A stretch of 64,000 bases of DNA from Exiguobacterium sp. s193 (GCF_018618755.1 NZ_JACSMR010000002.1:62001-126000); one strand, 5' to 3'; counted from the first letter of the stretch, positions 18,094 through 27,156 are shown. Made by a program: numbers and translations. The notes: a model not told the origin generated them from the letters alone.

Positions 18094-19584
18094 GTGAAGC
18101 AGCGTGTAGCCGTTATTGGAGCAGGACCTGGAGGACTCGCCTGTGCCATGTTATTGGCAGGTAGAGGGGTAGATGTGACTGTATATGAAAAGCAAGCAGT
18201 CGTAGGTGGACGGACGTCACGCGTACAAGTGGGAGACTATCAGTTTGATCGGGGTCCAACATTTTTGAACATGCCACATATCTTAGAAAATTTATTCACG
18301 AGCATCGGCTTGAATTTACATGATTATTTAGATTTAAAAGCGCTTGATCCGATGTATACGCTCTACTTCAATGGGGGAAAAGATCAGTTCACGATGACGA
18401 CGGACCGTGACCGGATGAAACAGGCGATCGAAGACCAGTTCCCGGGAAACGGAGAGGGGTACGATCGTTTCATGGCGGAACAGGCACTAAAACTAGGCAA
18501 GCTGATGCCAATCCTGCAAACAAAACATGATCGGTTGACCGATTATTTGTCACCACGTGTGTTGACGGCGTTACCCCGTCTATCGTTGGGTCGTTCGTTA
18601 TATGATGTGTTATCCGATTACTTTACGAGTGAAGAATTAAAGTACTCGTTTACCTTCCAAGCGAAATATCTCGGTATGTCAGCTTGGGAGTGTCCAGGTG
18701 GATTTTCCATTTTGTCTTACATGGAACATGCTTACGGGGTCCATCATCCGATTGGTGGAATGAATCGTATCCCGGAAGCGATGAAACAAGCCGTCGAGGA
18801 GCTTGGTGGGAACGTTCATCTGAACACAGGGATTGCGCAATTAATTTTAGATGGAAAAGATACGAAAGGTGTCGTCCTTGAGTCAGGAGAACATGTATTG
18901 TATGACAATGTCGTCGTGGGTGCAGACTTTGCGCATGCGATGAATCATCTCGTGCCGGAAGGTGTCCTCAAGAAATGGTCGCGTCCGAAAATCGACCGCA
19001 AGAAATTCTCTTGTTCGACCTTCATGTTATACCTCGGTGTCAATAAACGATTTGATGCACCGCACCATACGATTTACTTTGCTGAGGATTACGAAAAGAA
19101 TGTGCGTGAAATGACTCAGAAACTTGAATTATCAGAAGACTTCTCGTTTTATGTTCAAAACCCTTCAATCATTGACACGACGCTTGCGCCTGAAGGCAAA
19201 TCATCGCTGTATGTGCTCGTACCGGTCCCGAACAATTATTCGGATCTTGATTGGGCAGTCGAGGGACCGAAGTTACGTCGAAAAGTCCTCGATGCACTCG
19301 AAGAACGTTCGCCTTATAAAGGTGTCGAAGCTGCAATCGAAGTAGAAGAAATGTTTACGCCGGATGATTGGGAAGAGATGGGAGTCCATCAAGGGGCGAC
19401 ATTCAACTTAGGTCATCAATTGACACAGATGATGTATTTCCGGCCGCATAACCGGTTCGAAGAATTGAACCATCTTTATTTAGTCGGGGGCGGGACGCAT
19501 CCCGGCAGCGGTCTTCCGACAATCTTTGAATCGGCACGGATCACGGCTGACTTATTAACGACTGAAGTAGGTGCTACGACATGA
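18094..19584 (+). CDS. CrtN/CrtI-family carotenoid desaturase or oxygenase
   Basis: This is a 496-residue FAD-dependent oxidoreductase of the phytoene desaturase family. Signs are an N-terminal dinucleotide motif (VIGAGPGGLACAM, then VYEKQAVVGGRTS), DRGPTFLNMP as the substrate-side signature and the C-terminal FAD motif LYLVGGGTHPGSGLPTIFESA. Family members dehydrogenate or oxidise C30 or C40 carotenes at the membrane. GTG 18094 is the start, 8 bases after AGGAG. An overlapping out-of-frame ATG (18092) is followed at once by TGA. The 3' end overlaps the next gene by ATGA. Which step it performs (desaturation or terminal oxidation) cannot be fixed from sequence alone. Confidence 0.85.
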   Translation: MKQRVAVIGAGPGGLACAMLLAGRGVDVTVYEKQAVVGGRTSRVQVGDYQFDRGPTFLNMPHILENLFTSIGLNLHDYLDLKALDPMYTLYFNGGKDQFTMTTDRDRMKQAIEDQFPGNGEGYDRFMAEQALKLGKLMPILQTKHDRLTDYLSPRVLTALPRLSLGRSLYDVLSDYFTSEELKYSFTFQAKYLGMSAWECPGGFSILSYMEHAYGVHHPIGGMNRIPEAMKQAVEELGGNVHLNTGIAQLILDGKDTKGVVLESGEHVLYDNVVVGADFAHAMNHLVPEGVLKKWSRPKIDRKKFSCSTFMLYLGVNKRFDAPHHTIYFAEDYEKNVREMTQKLELSEDFSFYVQNPSIIDTTLAPEGKSSLYVLVPVPNNYSDLDWAVEGPKLRRKVLDALEERSPYKGVEAAIEVEEMFTPDDWEEMGVHQGATFNLGHQLTQMMYFRPHNRFEELNHLYLVGGGTHPGSGLPTIFESARITADLLTTEVGATT

Positions 19585-21053
19585 AGATTGGATTTGTAGG
19601 AGCAGGTGTCGGGACACTCCATGCAGCATTGTTATTAACGAAGCGTTATCCGGATGCAGAAATTACGATCTTTGAAAAGGAAGATCGGGCAGGTGGACGA
19701 TTAAGTTCGGTTGATTTCGAGTCGGGCGGTCGAATCGATCAAGGACCGACGATTGTATTGATGCCTGGAAAATTACAGGAACAGTTAGCGGAAGCAGGAC
19801 TCGATGGAGTCGAATTGTTACGAATCGATCCACTGTACGATTTACATTTTGATGATGGAACGGTCGTGACGAAACTAGGGGATGTCGTCGATCAAGCAGT
19901 TGCGATTGAGCGTCAATTTGGAGAAGGTCGTGGCTTTTCTGAATTTATGAACCAAAAATCAAAGGATTATGACATCAGCGTCTCGAAATTTTTAGAGCGG
20001 AGTTATTTCCGTAAATCAGAATTACTACAACCAGACATGTTGAAGCCATTATGGAGCATGCATGCCCTTGAAACGGCGCACGACCATTTAAAACGTTACT
20101 TTAAAAGTAAATATCTACGGATGGCGTACAGTTTCCCGACATTTTATATTGGCGGAAATCCGTACACGACACCATCGATTTACGGTCTGATTCCTTATCG
20201 TGAACAAGCGGAAGGGGTTTGGTACGTCAAGGGTGGTTATTTTTCGCTAGCTGAACGGATGTATGATGAATTGGTCAAGCGGGGTGTCCGATTCGAATTC
20301 AATCAAGCGGTCGAGCAGGTCAAAATTGAAGCAGGACAGGCGACTGGTGTCGTCGTTGATGGAGTAGAGCATCATTACGATAATGTCGTTTTGAATGGCG
20401 AATTCCCATTGATGGAATACTTGGTCGAAGGGAAAAAACCGAAGACATATACACCATCTGGTGGCACGTTATTGCTGTACTTTAAAATGCGGGGGAAAGT
20501 CGATTTACCGGTTCATCGTTTCTTGATGCCAAACGACTTAAAACCATTGATGGATTCGATTTTCCATCGCGATGAACTGCCGGAGCGTCCTGCCGTCTAC
20601 TTGTTCAATCCGAGTAAAGTCGATGATTCGTTGACAGGAAAAAATGATAGTGTCGTCTATGCGTTAGTTCCATCACCACGAAACTTTGACCGAGATATGT
20701 TTGAGCAACAAGGATTCATTGAAACGGTCTTAGAAAAAATCGAGAGCCATCACCCTGGATTCCGTGATCAAATCGAAGAGACGCAAATCCGGACACCACA
20801 AGATGCAAAAGCATTCGGATTGTATGAGGGTGGAAGCTTCGGGATTGCACCGACGATTCGCCAATCAGCGGCTTTAAAGACGCAAGCACGACCTTACCCA
20901 GATATCGAACGGTTATATGCGGTAGGTGCATCTGTCCATCCATGTGGAGGCGTTCCGATCGTCATGATGGGAGCAACATTACTTGTCAATCGTATGGAAC
21001 AAGAGATGAGGTGGAAAAATGAACACAGTGATGAACGCGTACGCAACATGTGA
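19581..21053 (+). CDS. crtN: Second CrtN-like carotenoid desaturase
   Basis: A 490-residue FAD oxidoreductase of the same family. It has the N-terminal GAGVGTLHAALL dinucleotide fold with FEKEDRAGGRLSS, and QGPTIVLMPG, which matches the GPTIVMMP of staphylococcal dehydrosqualene desaturase CrtN better than its two paralogues do. The C-terminal motif is LYAVGASVHPCGGVPIVMMGA. This makes it the best candidate for the 4,4'-diapophytoene desaturase acting on the CrtM product. It overlaps the upstream gene by 4 bases and crtM by 35 bases, so the three proteins are translationally coupled. The symbol is given by similarity and position. Confidence 0.75.
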   Translation: MKIGFVGAGVGTLHAALLLTKRYPDAEITIFEKEDRAGGRLSSVDFESGGRIDQGPTIVLMPGKLQEQLAEAGLDGVELLRIDPLYDLHFDDGTVVTKLGDVVDQAVAIERQFGEGRGFSEFMNQKSKDYDISVSKFLERSYFRKSELLQPDMLKPLWSMHALETAHDHLKRYFKSKYLRMAYSFPTFYIGGNPYTTPSIYGLIPYREQAEGVWYVKGGYFSLAERMYDELVKRGVRFEFNQAVEQVKIEAGQATGVVVDGVEHHYDNVVLNGEFPLMEYLVEGKKPKTYTPSGGTLLLYFKMRGKVDLPVHRFLMPNDLKPLMDSIFHRDELPERPAVYLFNPSKVDDSLTGKNDSVVYALVPSPRNFDRDMFEQQGFIETVLEKIESHHPGFRDQIEETQIRTPQDAKAFGLYEGGSFGIAPTIRQSAALKTQARPYPDIERLYAVGASVHPCGGVPIVMMGATLLVNRMEQEMRWKNEHSDERVRNM

Positions 21054-21846
21054 AGAGACGATTCAGAATGGATCAAAAACATTTTATAAGGCGTTCTCAT
21101 TATTGCCGAAACAAGATCGGTTAGCGGTTTATGCCATTTATACATTCTGTCGTTTCTTAGATGATGCTGTTGATGAATCCGAGACACCTAAAGAAAGTTT
21201 GGAATCATTCTTAGAGGAATTCCGTTTGTTCCGGTCCGGACAATCGCTCAAGACACCACTCTGGATTGCGTTAGGGGATGTGTTTGAACGGTATGAGATG
21301 GATGAGACACCTTTTCTGGAGCTGGCGGAAGGGATGCGCTGGGACATCGAAAAAAATCGTTACCAGTCGCTTGCTGAGACGGAGCAATATAGTTACTATG
21401 TTGCGAGTACAGTAGGATTGATGTTGCTACCAATCTTAGCACCAGGGCAGCCTGAACTTCGTCAGTCAGCGATTGAATTAGGGATTGCGATGCAACTGAC
21501 GAACATTTTGCGAGACGTCGGCGAAGATGCAAAACGCGGGCGGATTTATTTACCGAAAGAGTGGATGGATGAATATGACGTGACATCTGAGTCACTATTA
21601 GTCGGCACACCTTCAGGCGATTTCGTCGGATTATGGGAAGCGTTAGCGTTACGCGCGGAATATTTGTACGACGCAGCGGCTCCGTCCTTTGACCGCTATC
21701 CAAAAGAGAGTCGGCGGGCCTTGAAAGTAGCTGCGCTGCTCTATCGGGGCATTTTGGATGCGGCACGCGACAACCAGTACGACGTCTTCACGAAGCGCGC
21801 CTACGTCAGTCGATGGCAAAAAATGAAGTTACTCGCAACGATTTAA
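21019..21846 (+). CDS. crtM: Dehydrosqualene (diapophytoene) synthase, squalene/phytoene synthase family
   Basis: CrtM condenses two farnesyl diphosphates to C30 dehydrosqualene, the committed step of C30 carotenoids. The 275-residue protein has both Asp-rich Mg-diphosphate motifs: DDAVD (residue ~45, in FCRFLDDAVDE) and DVGED (in LTNILRDVGEDAKRGRIYLP, ~165). C30 rather than C40 specificity is inferred from the companion CrtN/P/Q-type genes, since CrtM and CrtB share these motifs. GAGG lies 7 bases before ATG 21019, within the end of the previous gene. It is the last gene before a strong terminator. Confidence 0.88.
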   Translation: MNTVMNAYATCEETIQNGSKTFYKAFSLLPKQDRLAVYAIYTFCRFLDDAVDESETPKESLESFLEEFRLFRSGQSLKTPLWIALGDVFERYEMDETPFLELAEGMRWDIEKNRYQSLAETEQYSYYVASTVGLMLLPILAPGQPELRQSAIELGIAMQLTNILRDVGEDAKRGRIYLPKEWMDEYDVTSESLLVGTPSGDFVGLWEALALRAEYLYDAAAPSFDRYPKESRRALKVAALLYRGILDAARDNQYDVFTKRAYVSRWQKMKLLATI

Positions 21847-21859
21847 AAAAATAGAGAAT

Positions 21860-21896
21860 AAAAAAAGACCTTGGCGGGGACCAAGGTCTTTTTTTA
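21860..21896 (+). terminator. Terminator of the crt forward operon
   Basis: AAAAAAAGACCTTGG and CCAAGGTCTTTTTTT form a near-perfect stem with a CGGGGA loop. It is symmetrical enough to work on both strands. Confidence 0.92.
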
Positions 21897-22285
21897 TGTC
21901 GTCTAGACCGGGGAGTCAAAGACGTGTTCTGTGCAGAATTTTGAAACAGTTTAGTTGATGTCAACAAGACAGGTCGACAATTCACGGGGATGAATCGATT
22001 TATTTAATGAGCTGTCTGTGAACCGTTCAGGATGAGACGATCTAAGGGGGAACGTCGTAAGTCATGCTGAAGGTTCAAACGTACACCAACTTCGCTCAAG
22101 TGGGTCTTGAACGATGAATCAAATTTCGCAACAGTTGGGTTAAGTTCCTAAACGCTCTTGACTCGGGGAAGTCACCTTGCGCTTGACTTGAGGATGTGGG
22201 GTCAATCACTACCTCTTGAACTCGAAGTAATCGTATCAAATCTTAGTTGTCCGTACAAGTAATCGATTTGCAATTCACATAACGT
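21897..22285. other. Gene-free region between the two convergent carotenoid operons
   Basis: About 390 bases with no supported open frame. It contains several short words of the type CTTGA or TCAAG (CTCTTGACTCGG, CGCTTGACTTGAGG, CTCTTGAACTCG) and small palindromes such as GTTGATGTCAAC. A 15-base string TACACCAACTTCGCT recurs exactly at 45005-45019. It could be a decayed gene or an unrecognised RNA; I can assign nothing. Confidence 0.4.
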
Positions 22286-23758
22286 TCACAAGGATTGGGC
22301 AACATGCGACACGATTCGTTCACTTGCAAGCTTTCCTGAAAGCGTAACCATTGGACTACCGCCACCTGGGTGGGTGGATCCTCCGGCAAAAAACAAATTG
22401 TGAACATTTTTTGAACGGTTGCTTGGACGCATGAAGGCATTGCGTGTCCCGTTCGAGGATAAGCCGTAAAGTGACCCGTGATAGGCAGAAAATTTCTGTT
22501 CGATGTCTGCTGGTGTGATGCGCTGTTCGAAGACGACGTCTGTTTCTAGATCGATTCCGAACTTCTTCAACCGTTGATTGATGACGTGGTCGTACGTGTC
22601 AAAATCAATCGCTCCACCCGTATGTGTCGCCGGTGCATTGACGAGGACAAATAAGTTGTCACCGGCTTCCCCCATCTCAGGTGCCGTGACGGAAGAGTTT
22701 GAAATGTAAATCGTAGGTTCTTCTGCATACCGTTGTTCCTCGAAGAGTGCCCGGAATTCAGCCTCATAATCAGAAGAAAAGAAAACATTATGATGGGTAA
22801 GTCCCTCAATGCGACGAGATAAACCAATACAGCGGACATAAGCAGAAATCGAAGGCTCCATCTGGCTAGGCGTCGGATTCTTAAAGTCGGGTCGCGTCGT
22901 CTCAGAAACGAGGCGTGGGTATTGTGTCAGTAAATCCCCATTCATCACGACGAAGTCGACGGGAAGGTAGTCGACATGATTGAGTTCGATGTCTGTTGCG
23001 ATGCCGTCCGTGACTTCGATTTGAGTGACTTCCGTTCCTAAATGGAAGTCGACACCGATTTCTTTGGCGCGGCGCGCGAAACCTTCTGCGATCGCTGTAT
23101 TTCCGCCACGTGTGAAATAGACACCGTCGTTTAATTCAAGATGAGCGATTAAGGCAAAGGTCGCCGGTGCCTGAAACGGGCTGCTTCCGATATAGGTCGC
23201 GTACCGGTCGAGTGCTTGAATGAGTTGCGGGTCTTTGAAATAGCTCTTGTGTAACGCGTGCAGTGATTTTAACGGATGCACCTTAATCATGTCCCGGAGC
23301 AAAGAAAAGTTAAAGTAGGAATCAATATTGATGAAAAATTGCTGTTTGGCGATGTTAAATAACGTAGCAGCTTCTTCCTGATAACCTGTGATATCATTTT
23401 TAGCTAATTGACCGTTCGTAAAACGATCGACTTCCGTCCGCATCGCTTCTCGTCCATGTGTAAAGGTCAATGTCCGTCCGTCAGGAAAGTGATTCGCGGT
23501 ATGGCGTGCTAATTTTTCGAACTGAAAGTAATCATCAGGATCCGCGCCTGACTCACGAATGACGGATTGAAATACTTCAGGCATCGTAATTGTATTGGGA
23601 CCGAAATCGAACCGATGCCCTTCTGCAATGATCGGCATCATTTTCCCACCAATGTGGTCGTTGCGTTCGATGACCGTAACTTTAAATCCTTTTGAAGCGA
23701 GTGAAATGGCAGCACTTAAGCCACCTAATCCGGCTCCAATGACAGCGACATGTTTCAT
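22286..23758 (-). CDS. crtP: CrtP/CrtNb-like diapocarotene oxygenase
   Basis: A 490-residue FAD oxidoreductase of the carotene desaturase family. It has VIGAGLGGLSAAISLASKG with ERNDHIGGKM at the N-terminus, DFGPNTITMPEVF, YIGSSPFQAPA and the C-terminal LFFAGGSTHPGGGSPMVTLSG. The GGK form, the SSxxAPA stretch and the GGGxPMVTLSG ending are closer to staphylococcal diaponeurosporene oxidase CrtP than to CrtN. The expected reaction is oxidation of a terminal methyl of the C30 chain to aldehyde or acid, making the substrate for glycosylation. It is the last gene of the reverse operon, 13 bases after the glycosyltransferase stop. Confidence 0.78.
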   Translation of the reverse strand: MKHVAVIGAGLGGLSAAISLASKGFKVTVIERNDHIGGKMMPIIAEGHRFDFGPNTITMPEVFQSVIRESGADPDDYFQFEKLARHTANHFPDGRTLTFTHGREAMRTEVDRFTNGQLAKNDITGYQEEAATLFNIAKQQFFINIDSYFNFSLLRDMIKVHPLKSLHALHKSYFKDPQLIQALDRYATYIGSSPFQAPATFALIAHLELNDGVYFTRGGNTAIAEGFARRAKEIGVDFHLGTEVTQIEVTDGIATDIELNHVDYLPVDFVVMNGDLLTQYPRLVSETTRPDFKNPTPSQMEPSISAYVRCIGLSRRIEGLTHHNVFFSSDYEAEFRALFEEQRYAEEPTIYISNSSVTAPEMGEAGDNLFVLVNAPATHTGGAIDFDTYDHVINQRLKKFGIDLETDVVFEQRITPADIEQKFSAYHGSLYGLSSNGTRNAFMRPSNRSKNVHNLFFAGGSTHPGGGSPMVTLSGKLASERIVSHVAQSL

Positions 23759-23771
23759 GAATGATTCCTCC

Positions 23772-24848
23772 TTAAGAATAGGCTCGACCTTTCCAAGTGA
23801 TTTCCCGTTTCTTGACCTTGCGAATCATCGCCGTCGCGAGTAAGAGGACGTAAAGTCCGGTCGCGAGTGGATGCAAGAGCCAAACGTGACGAATCCGCGC
23901 CATCCGGTCAATCTGAAAACGGGCGAGTAGTAATAAAACAAGTCCGCCAATCGTCTCCCAAGACGGAAAGAGAAGCGCCGCCGGGAGTAACGAAAACTGG
24001 GCGAGATAAAACAATAAAAAATAACTGCCGACAAGGTAGGAGTCATTCATGCCACGGAAGACATTTTTAAGAAACCCTTGCCAGACGTCACCGTTCGTCG
24101 CGTACATATCACAACTGACAAATGGGGCGACATGTACGAGCGTCGTCGTATAGCGGTTCTGCTTAAAGACCCGACATAACTCTAAATCATCGACAAGCGC
24201 CATTTTAATGGCTTGATGCCCTCCGACCTGTAGGTAAGACGGACGATGTACGAGAACGACCATTCCGTTCGCTGCAGCAAAAGCAGGATGCTTCACTTTG
24301 CGGAAGGCGAGGGGAAGATGCTGGGCGATTAAGACGTGTTGCATCGGGATTAGACATTTTCCTAAAAAGGTCGGGACCGGGAAGGACGGGAAACCGGATA
24401 AAAAGACAGCATCTTCTTGCTTCATCGTCGCGTAGAGGCGAGGAATCGCATCATTTGTCAACGTGACGTCAGCATCGAGGAACAGAAGATAATCTTCGGT
24501 CGCAGCACGTGATAGCTGATGACAGGCATGGACTTTCCCTGCCCAACCGTCGGGTAGCTCGACGCCGTCGATGATTGTGAACCGGTCATCTTGTGATGTA
24601 TGCCGAAGGAGCAAATCACGTGTCCCATCCGTCGAACGATCCTCGTAGAGATAAACATGCATGTTCGGTCCGAGCGCTTGTTTCAGGGAGTCGAGTAACG
24701 CGGGGACATTCCGTTCCTCGTTGCGAAGTGGGATGCATAGGGCAAGACTCGGTGGAGAAACCGGTGAAGCGAGCTTCGGAAGGAACAATAGATTGATGAA
24801 TGTATAGAGACAGACGGCGAGCGAAAAGATAAATAACGCGAGACTCAT
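23772..24848 (-). CDS. crtQ: CrtQ-like carotenoid glycosyltransferase (GT2)
   Basis: A 358-residue membrane-bound family 2 glycosyltransferase. After an N-terminal TM helix the GT-A core shows PLRNEERNVPALLDSL, YEDRSTDGT, LLFLDADVTL (DxD metal-nucleotide site) and VDDLELCRVFKQNRY with the general base region. Two or three TM helices close the C-terminus. The architecture fits 4,4'-diaponeurosporenoate glucosyltransferase CrtQ, which would esterify the carotenoid acid with glucose. ATG 24848 overlaps the stop of the acyltransferase gene by ATGA; a longer in-frame start is less likely. Confidence 0.78.
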   Translation of the reverse strand: MSLALFIFSLAVCLYTFINLLFLPKLASPVSPPSLALCIPLRNEERNVPALLDSLKQALGPNMHVYLYEDRSTDGTRDLLLRHTSQDDRFTIIDGVELPDGWAGKVHACHQLSRAATEDYLLFLDADVTLTNDAIPRLYATMKQEDAVFLSGFPSFPVPTFLGKCLIPMQHVLIAQHLPLAFRKVKHPAFAAANGMVVLVHRPSYLQVGGHQAIKMALVDDLELCRVFKQNRYTTTLVHVAPFVSCDMYATNGDVWQGFLKNVFRGMNDSYLVGSYFLLFYLAQFSLLPAALLFPSWETIGGLVLLLLARFQIDRMARIRHVWLLHPLATGLYVLLLATAMIRKVKKREITWKGRAYS

Positions 24849-25543
24849 CGGCGAACCGCCTTCAGCCAACGTTCCGTTTTTGCAGGAAGTGGCTCTGACC
24901 GCTCTGTCAAGACCTGATACTGTCCAACGTTCTCGGTCATTGCGTCAAATCGGACGTCATCATACAGGCGGGTCATTTCTTGTTTTAAGTGGTCAGTTTG
25001 AACAGACGAACGACCGTCCGGGAGGTGGACGTGACGTGTCCGGATATAGATGTCAGGGTGCTGCTCATGACCGAACGAATAATAGAATGAAAAAAGAGAG
25101 ATGGACCGTGCGGCTTTAGCGAGGTAGGTCGCACCACTCGCAAGTTGTAACGGACGCTCTTCCTGATGGCGTTCCTCTCCTTGGGGGAACATCCAAACAC
25201 TGCTGCCTTGTTGCAGACGCTCCTTCGCATAATTGAGACTTACTTTGACATCTTTTAACGAGTCACGATTGATGGAAAAGGCACCGAGACGGGAGAAAAA
25301 AGGAAAACGTGCCAATCCGTCCTCGTCGATCATGACGTAAGGATCTTGGTGTAGCAGTGATTGGTCCAAGTGGAACAAAATCATTCCATCCCACCACGAA
25401 CCATGCGTCGCAAGCATCAAACCGGGCATTGGTAAGTCATCCGGGCGATAGAGGACACGGTGGAATTGTTTGCGGATCAAACGTTCCTTTAAATAGAAAT
25501 GGAACGCGCGCTCAGCTAATCTGTTTTTTTGTGCTTTTTGCAT
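24845..25543 (-). CDS. PlsC-type acyltransferase, probable carotenoid-glycoside acyltransferase
   Basis: A 232-residue member of the 1-acylglycerol-3-phosphate acyltransferase superfamily. It has the HX4D catalytic motif in ATHGSWWDGM (~45-54), SRLGAFSINR, and the acceptor-site FPQGEE in place of the usual FPEGTR. There is no clear TM helix. Its position between CruF-like and CrtQ-like genes, with overlaps on both sides, suggests it adds the fatty acid to the sugar of the C30 glycosyl carotenoid, the role played by CrtO in staphyloxanthin synthesis, although CrtO is a different fold. The specific substrate is inferred from context. Confidence 0.72.
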   Translation of the reverse strand: MQKAQKNRLAERAFHFYLKERLIRKQFHRVLYRPDDLPMPGLMLATHGSWWDGMILFHLDQSLLHQDPYVMIDEDGLARFPFFSRLGAFSINRDSLKDVKVSLNYAKERLQQGSSVWMFPQGEERHQEERPLQLASGATYLAKAARSISLFSFYYSFGHEQHPDIYIRTRHVHLPDGRSSVQTDHLKQEMTRLYDDVRFDAMTENVGQYQVLTERSEPLPAKTERWLKAVRR

Positions 25544-26267
25544 AAAACGTTCCTCCTTTTGTCAGTAAGTAAACGAGTAGGGCAAGACCACTGACGACCG
25601 TCACTCCGTACAATCCGGCGACACCCGCAGTCAGACCAAATAAGACATGTAGCATTAAGAATAGATACTGATTGTTTCGTTCGAGTTCGATATGTGTTGG
25701 TGTCTGTTCGAATCGCGCCATCAATAGTGCGAAAAACAACGCCGTTCCATACCAGCCGATAAAGTTTTGCGTCGGAATATCATAGTACCAGCCATCATCT
25801 TGCCAGAGCCAATACGACTTGACGTTCGCTGAGACCGGATCAATCGCTAAATCAAGCCAAACGGCAAACAATGGAACGAGGACGATCGTATTGTAACGAA
25901 ACGAAAATCGTTTTGAAAAGGCAAGACTGGCACCCATGACGGATAACCAAGCAGCACCAATCGTAATCGGGACACCGAGTAATTGAATACCAAAGTCAGA
26001 TTCATACCGATATGTTCCGAACGGCCATCCGGTATGGACACCGATGGATTCAATCACGATTGATCCGAAAAAAATGACAGGGATGATAAACCGTCCTTTC
26101 GGTAAGACGTCCCATAAATAAAACGCGGCATACAGACCGGAAGCAAATAAAAAGACGGCGTTCGCCCATTCAAGCCACGGCGGAAGCAACGAAAAACCGA
26201 CCAAAACGAGGCCGATGACGAACCAAATCGTAAAAAACAGCCAGAGGCGTCGTTGAAATACTGCCAT
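25512..26267 (-). CDS. CruF-family carotenoid biosynthesis protein (DUF422), putative 1',2'-hydratase
   Basis: A 251-residue polytopic protein with about seven or eight TM helices. It matches the CruF/DUF422 family in the GWPFGTYRYESDFGIQLLGVPITIGAAW style core, the VWLDLAIDPVSANVKSYWLW segment and the YDIPTQNFIGWYGTALFF block, where conserved Glu/Asp/Asn are thought to hydrate the psi end of acyclic carotenoids. ATG 26267 is chosen because GGAGGG lies upstream; the open frame continues to 26294. It is the first gene of the reverse carotenoid operon and overlaps the acyltransferase by 32 bases. Activity on a C30 substrate is inferred. Confidence 0.75.
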   Translation of the reverse strand: MAVFQRRLWLFFTIWFVIGLVLVGFSLLPPWLEWANAVFLFASGLYAAFYLWDVLPKGRFIIPVIFFGSIVIESIGVHTGWPFGTYRYESDFGIQLLGVPITIGAAWLSVMGASLAFSKRFSFRYNTIVLVPLFAVWLDLAIDPVSANVKSYWLWQDDGWYYDIPTQNFIGWYGTALFFALLMARFEQTPTHIELERNNQYLFLMLHVLFGLTAGVAGLYGVTVVSGLALLVYLLTKGGTFYAKSTKKQIS

Positions 26268-26352
26268 AACGTATGTAACCCTCCAATTCAACATGATGTC
26301 ATTAGTATACCCATATCCATCAAAAACGAGCGAGCACGGAGGGGTAATCTAC

Positions 26353-26384
26353 TAAAAAAGCAGACGGTCGAATGACTGTCTGCT
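26353..26384 (-). terminator. Terminator after pssA (reverse strand)
   Basis: On the reverse strand AGCAGACAGT pairs with ACCGTCTGCT around TCATTCG and is followed by TTTTTT. It separates pssA from the carotenoid operon. Confidence 0.85.
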
Positions 26385-26398
26385 GAAAAGGATTGTGT

Positions 26399-27097
26399 TT
26401 AATGCTGTTTTTGTTTTTTTCGTTTGACGAATGAAAAGAGTAAAAAGGCGATATAAAGGGGAACGGCGATGAACCAGAACGTCGACCATTCATTGCTTCT
26501 TGCGACAATCACGTAGGTGACATAAAGTAGCGTGAAAGTGATGACGAAGGTATGACGTGGAACCGGAATATCTTTAAAACTTGGAATCTTGACACGACTG
26601 ACCATCAAGAAGGCGAGTCCCGTAAAGGCGAGTGGGACCATCAAATCATTCATCCGTCCACTGAACAACGTCACGACGGCCAATATACCGCCAGCCGCCG
26701 TAATCGGAACACCGGAAAAGTAAGTCGAGGCGACGTTAGTGGCGGAAAGATTAAACCGTGCCAAACGAAATGCTCCGAACAAAGGGAACAATGCGGCAAC
26801 GAGTAAACCGATTTCACCAAAGTCATAAAAATAAGTGTAATACGCCATCATCGCAGGAGCGACACCAAACGTGACGACATCGGCGAGCGAATCGAGCTCT
26901 TTCCCGAAGTCACCCGCGACACCAAGCATCCGGGCAATCCGGCCATCTAAGCTATCCAACATCATTGCGATGACAATTAACAGCGTCGCATTTTGGAAAT
27001 CCCCTCGTGCTGCCATGACGATTGCGAGAAAACCACAGTATAAATTCCCGAATGTAAAGAGATTCGGGATTGAGTTACGAACACGTTCTTTCCACAA
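26399..27097 (-). CDS. pssA: CDP-diacylglycerol-serine O-phosphatidyltransferase
   Basis: PssA makes phosphatidylserine from CDP-diacylglycerol and L-serine, feeding the decarboxylase Psd encoded at 47.1 kb. The CDP-alcohol phosphotransferase signature DG-x2-AR-x8-G-x3-D-x3-D is complete in LDGRIARM...GKELDSLAD (~residues 48-70). Seven or eight TM helices and a basic C-terminus follow. TTG 27097 is chosen as the start because AGGAGG stands 7 bases before it and homology begins just after; upstream ATG codons exist but lack a site. It lies 60 bases after ybaK on the same strand, so it may share transcripts with it. Confidence 0.9.
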   Translation of the reverse strand: MWKERVRNSIPNLFTFGNLYCGFLAIVMAARGDFQNATLLIVIAMMLDSLDGRIARMLGVAGDFGKELDSLADVVTFGVAPAMMAYYTYFYDFGEIGLLVAALFPLFGAFRLARFNLSATNVASTYFSGVPITAAGGILAVVTLFSGRMNDLMVPLAFTGLAFLMVSRVKIPSFKDIPVPRHTFVITFTLLYVTYVIVARSNEWSTFWFIAVPLYIAFLLFSFVKRKKQKQH

Positions 27098-27156
27098 AAT
27101 GATTCCTCCTACCACTTCTTCGATACTACCCATCATATCATAATTAAGGTTACCTA

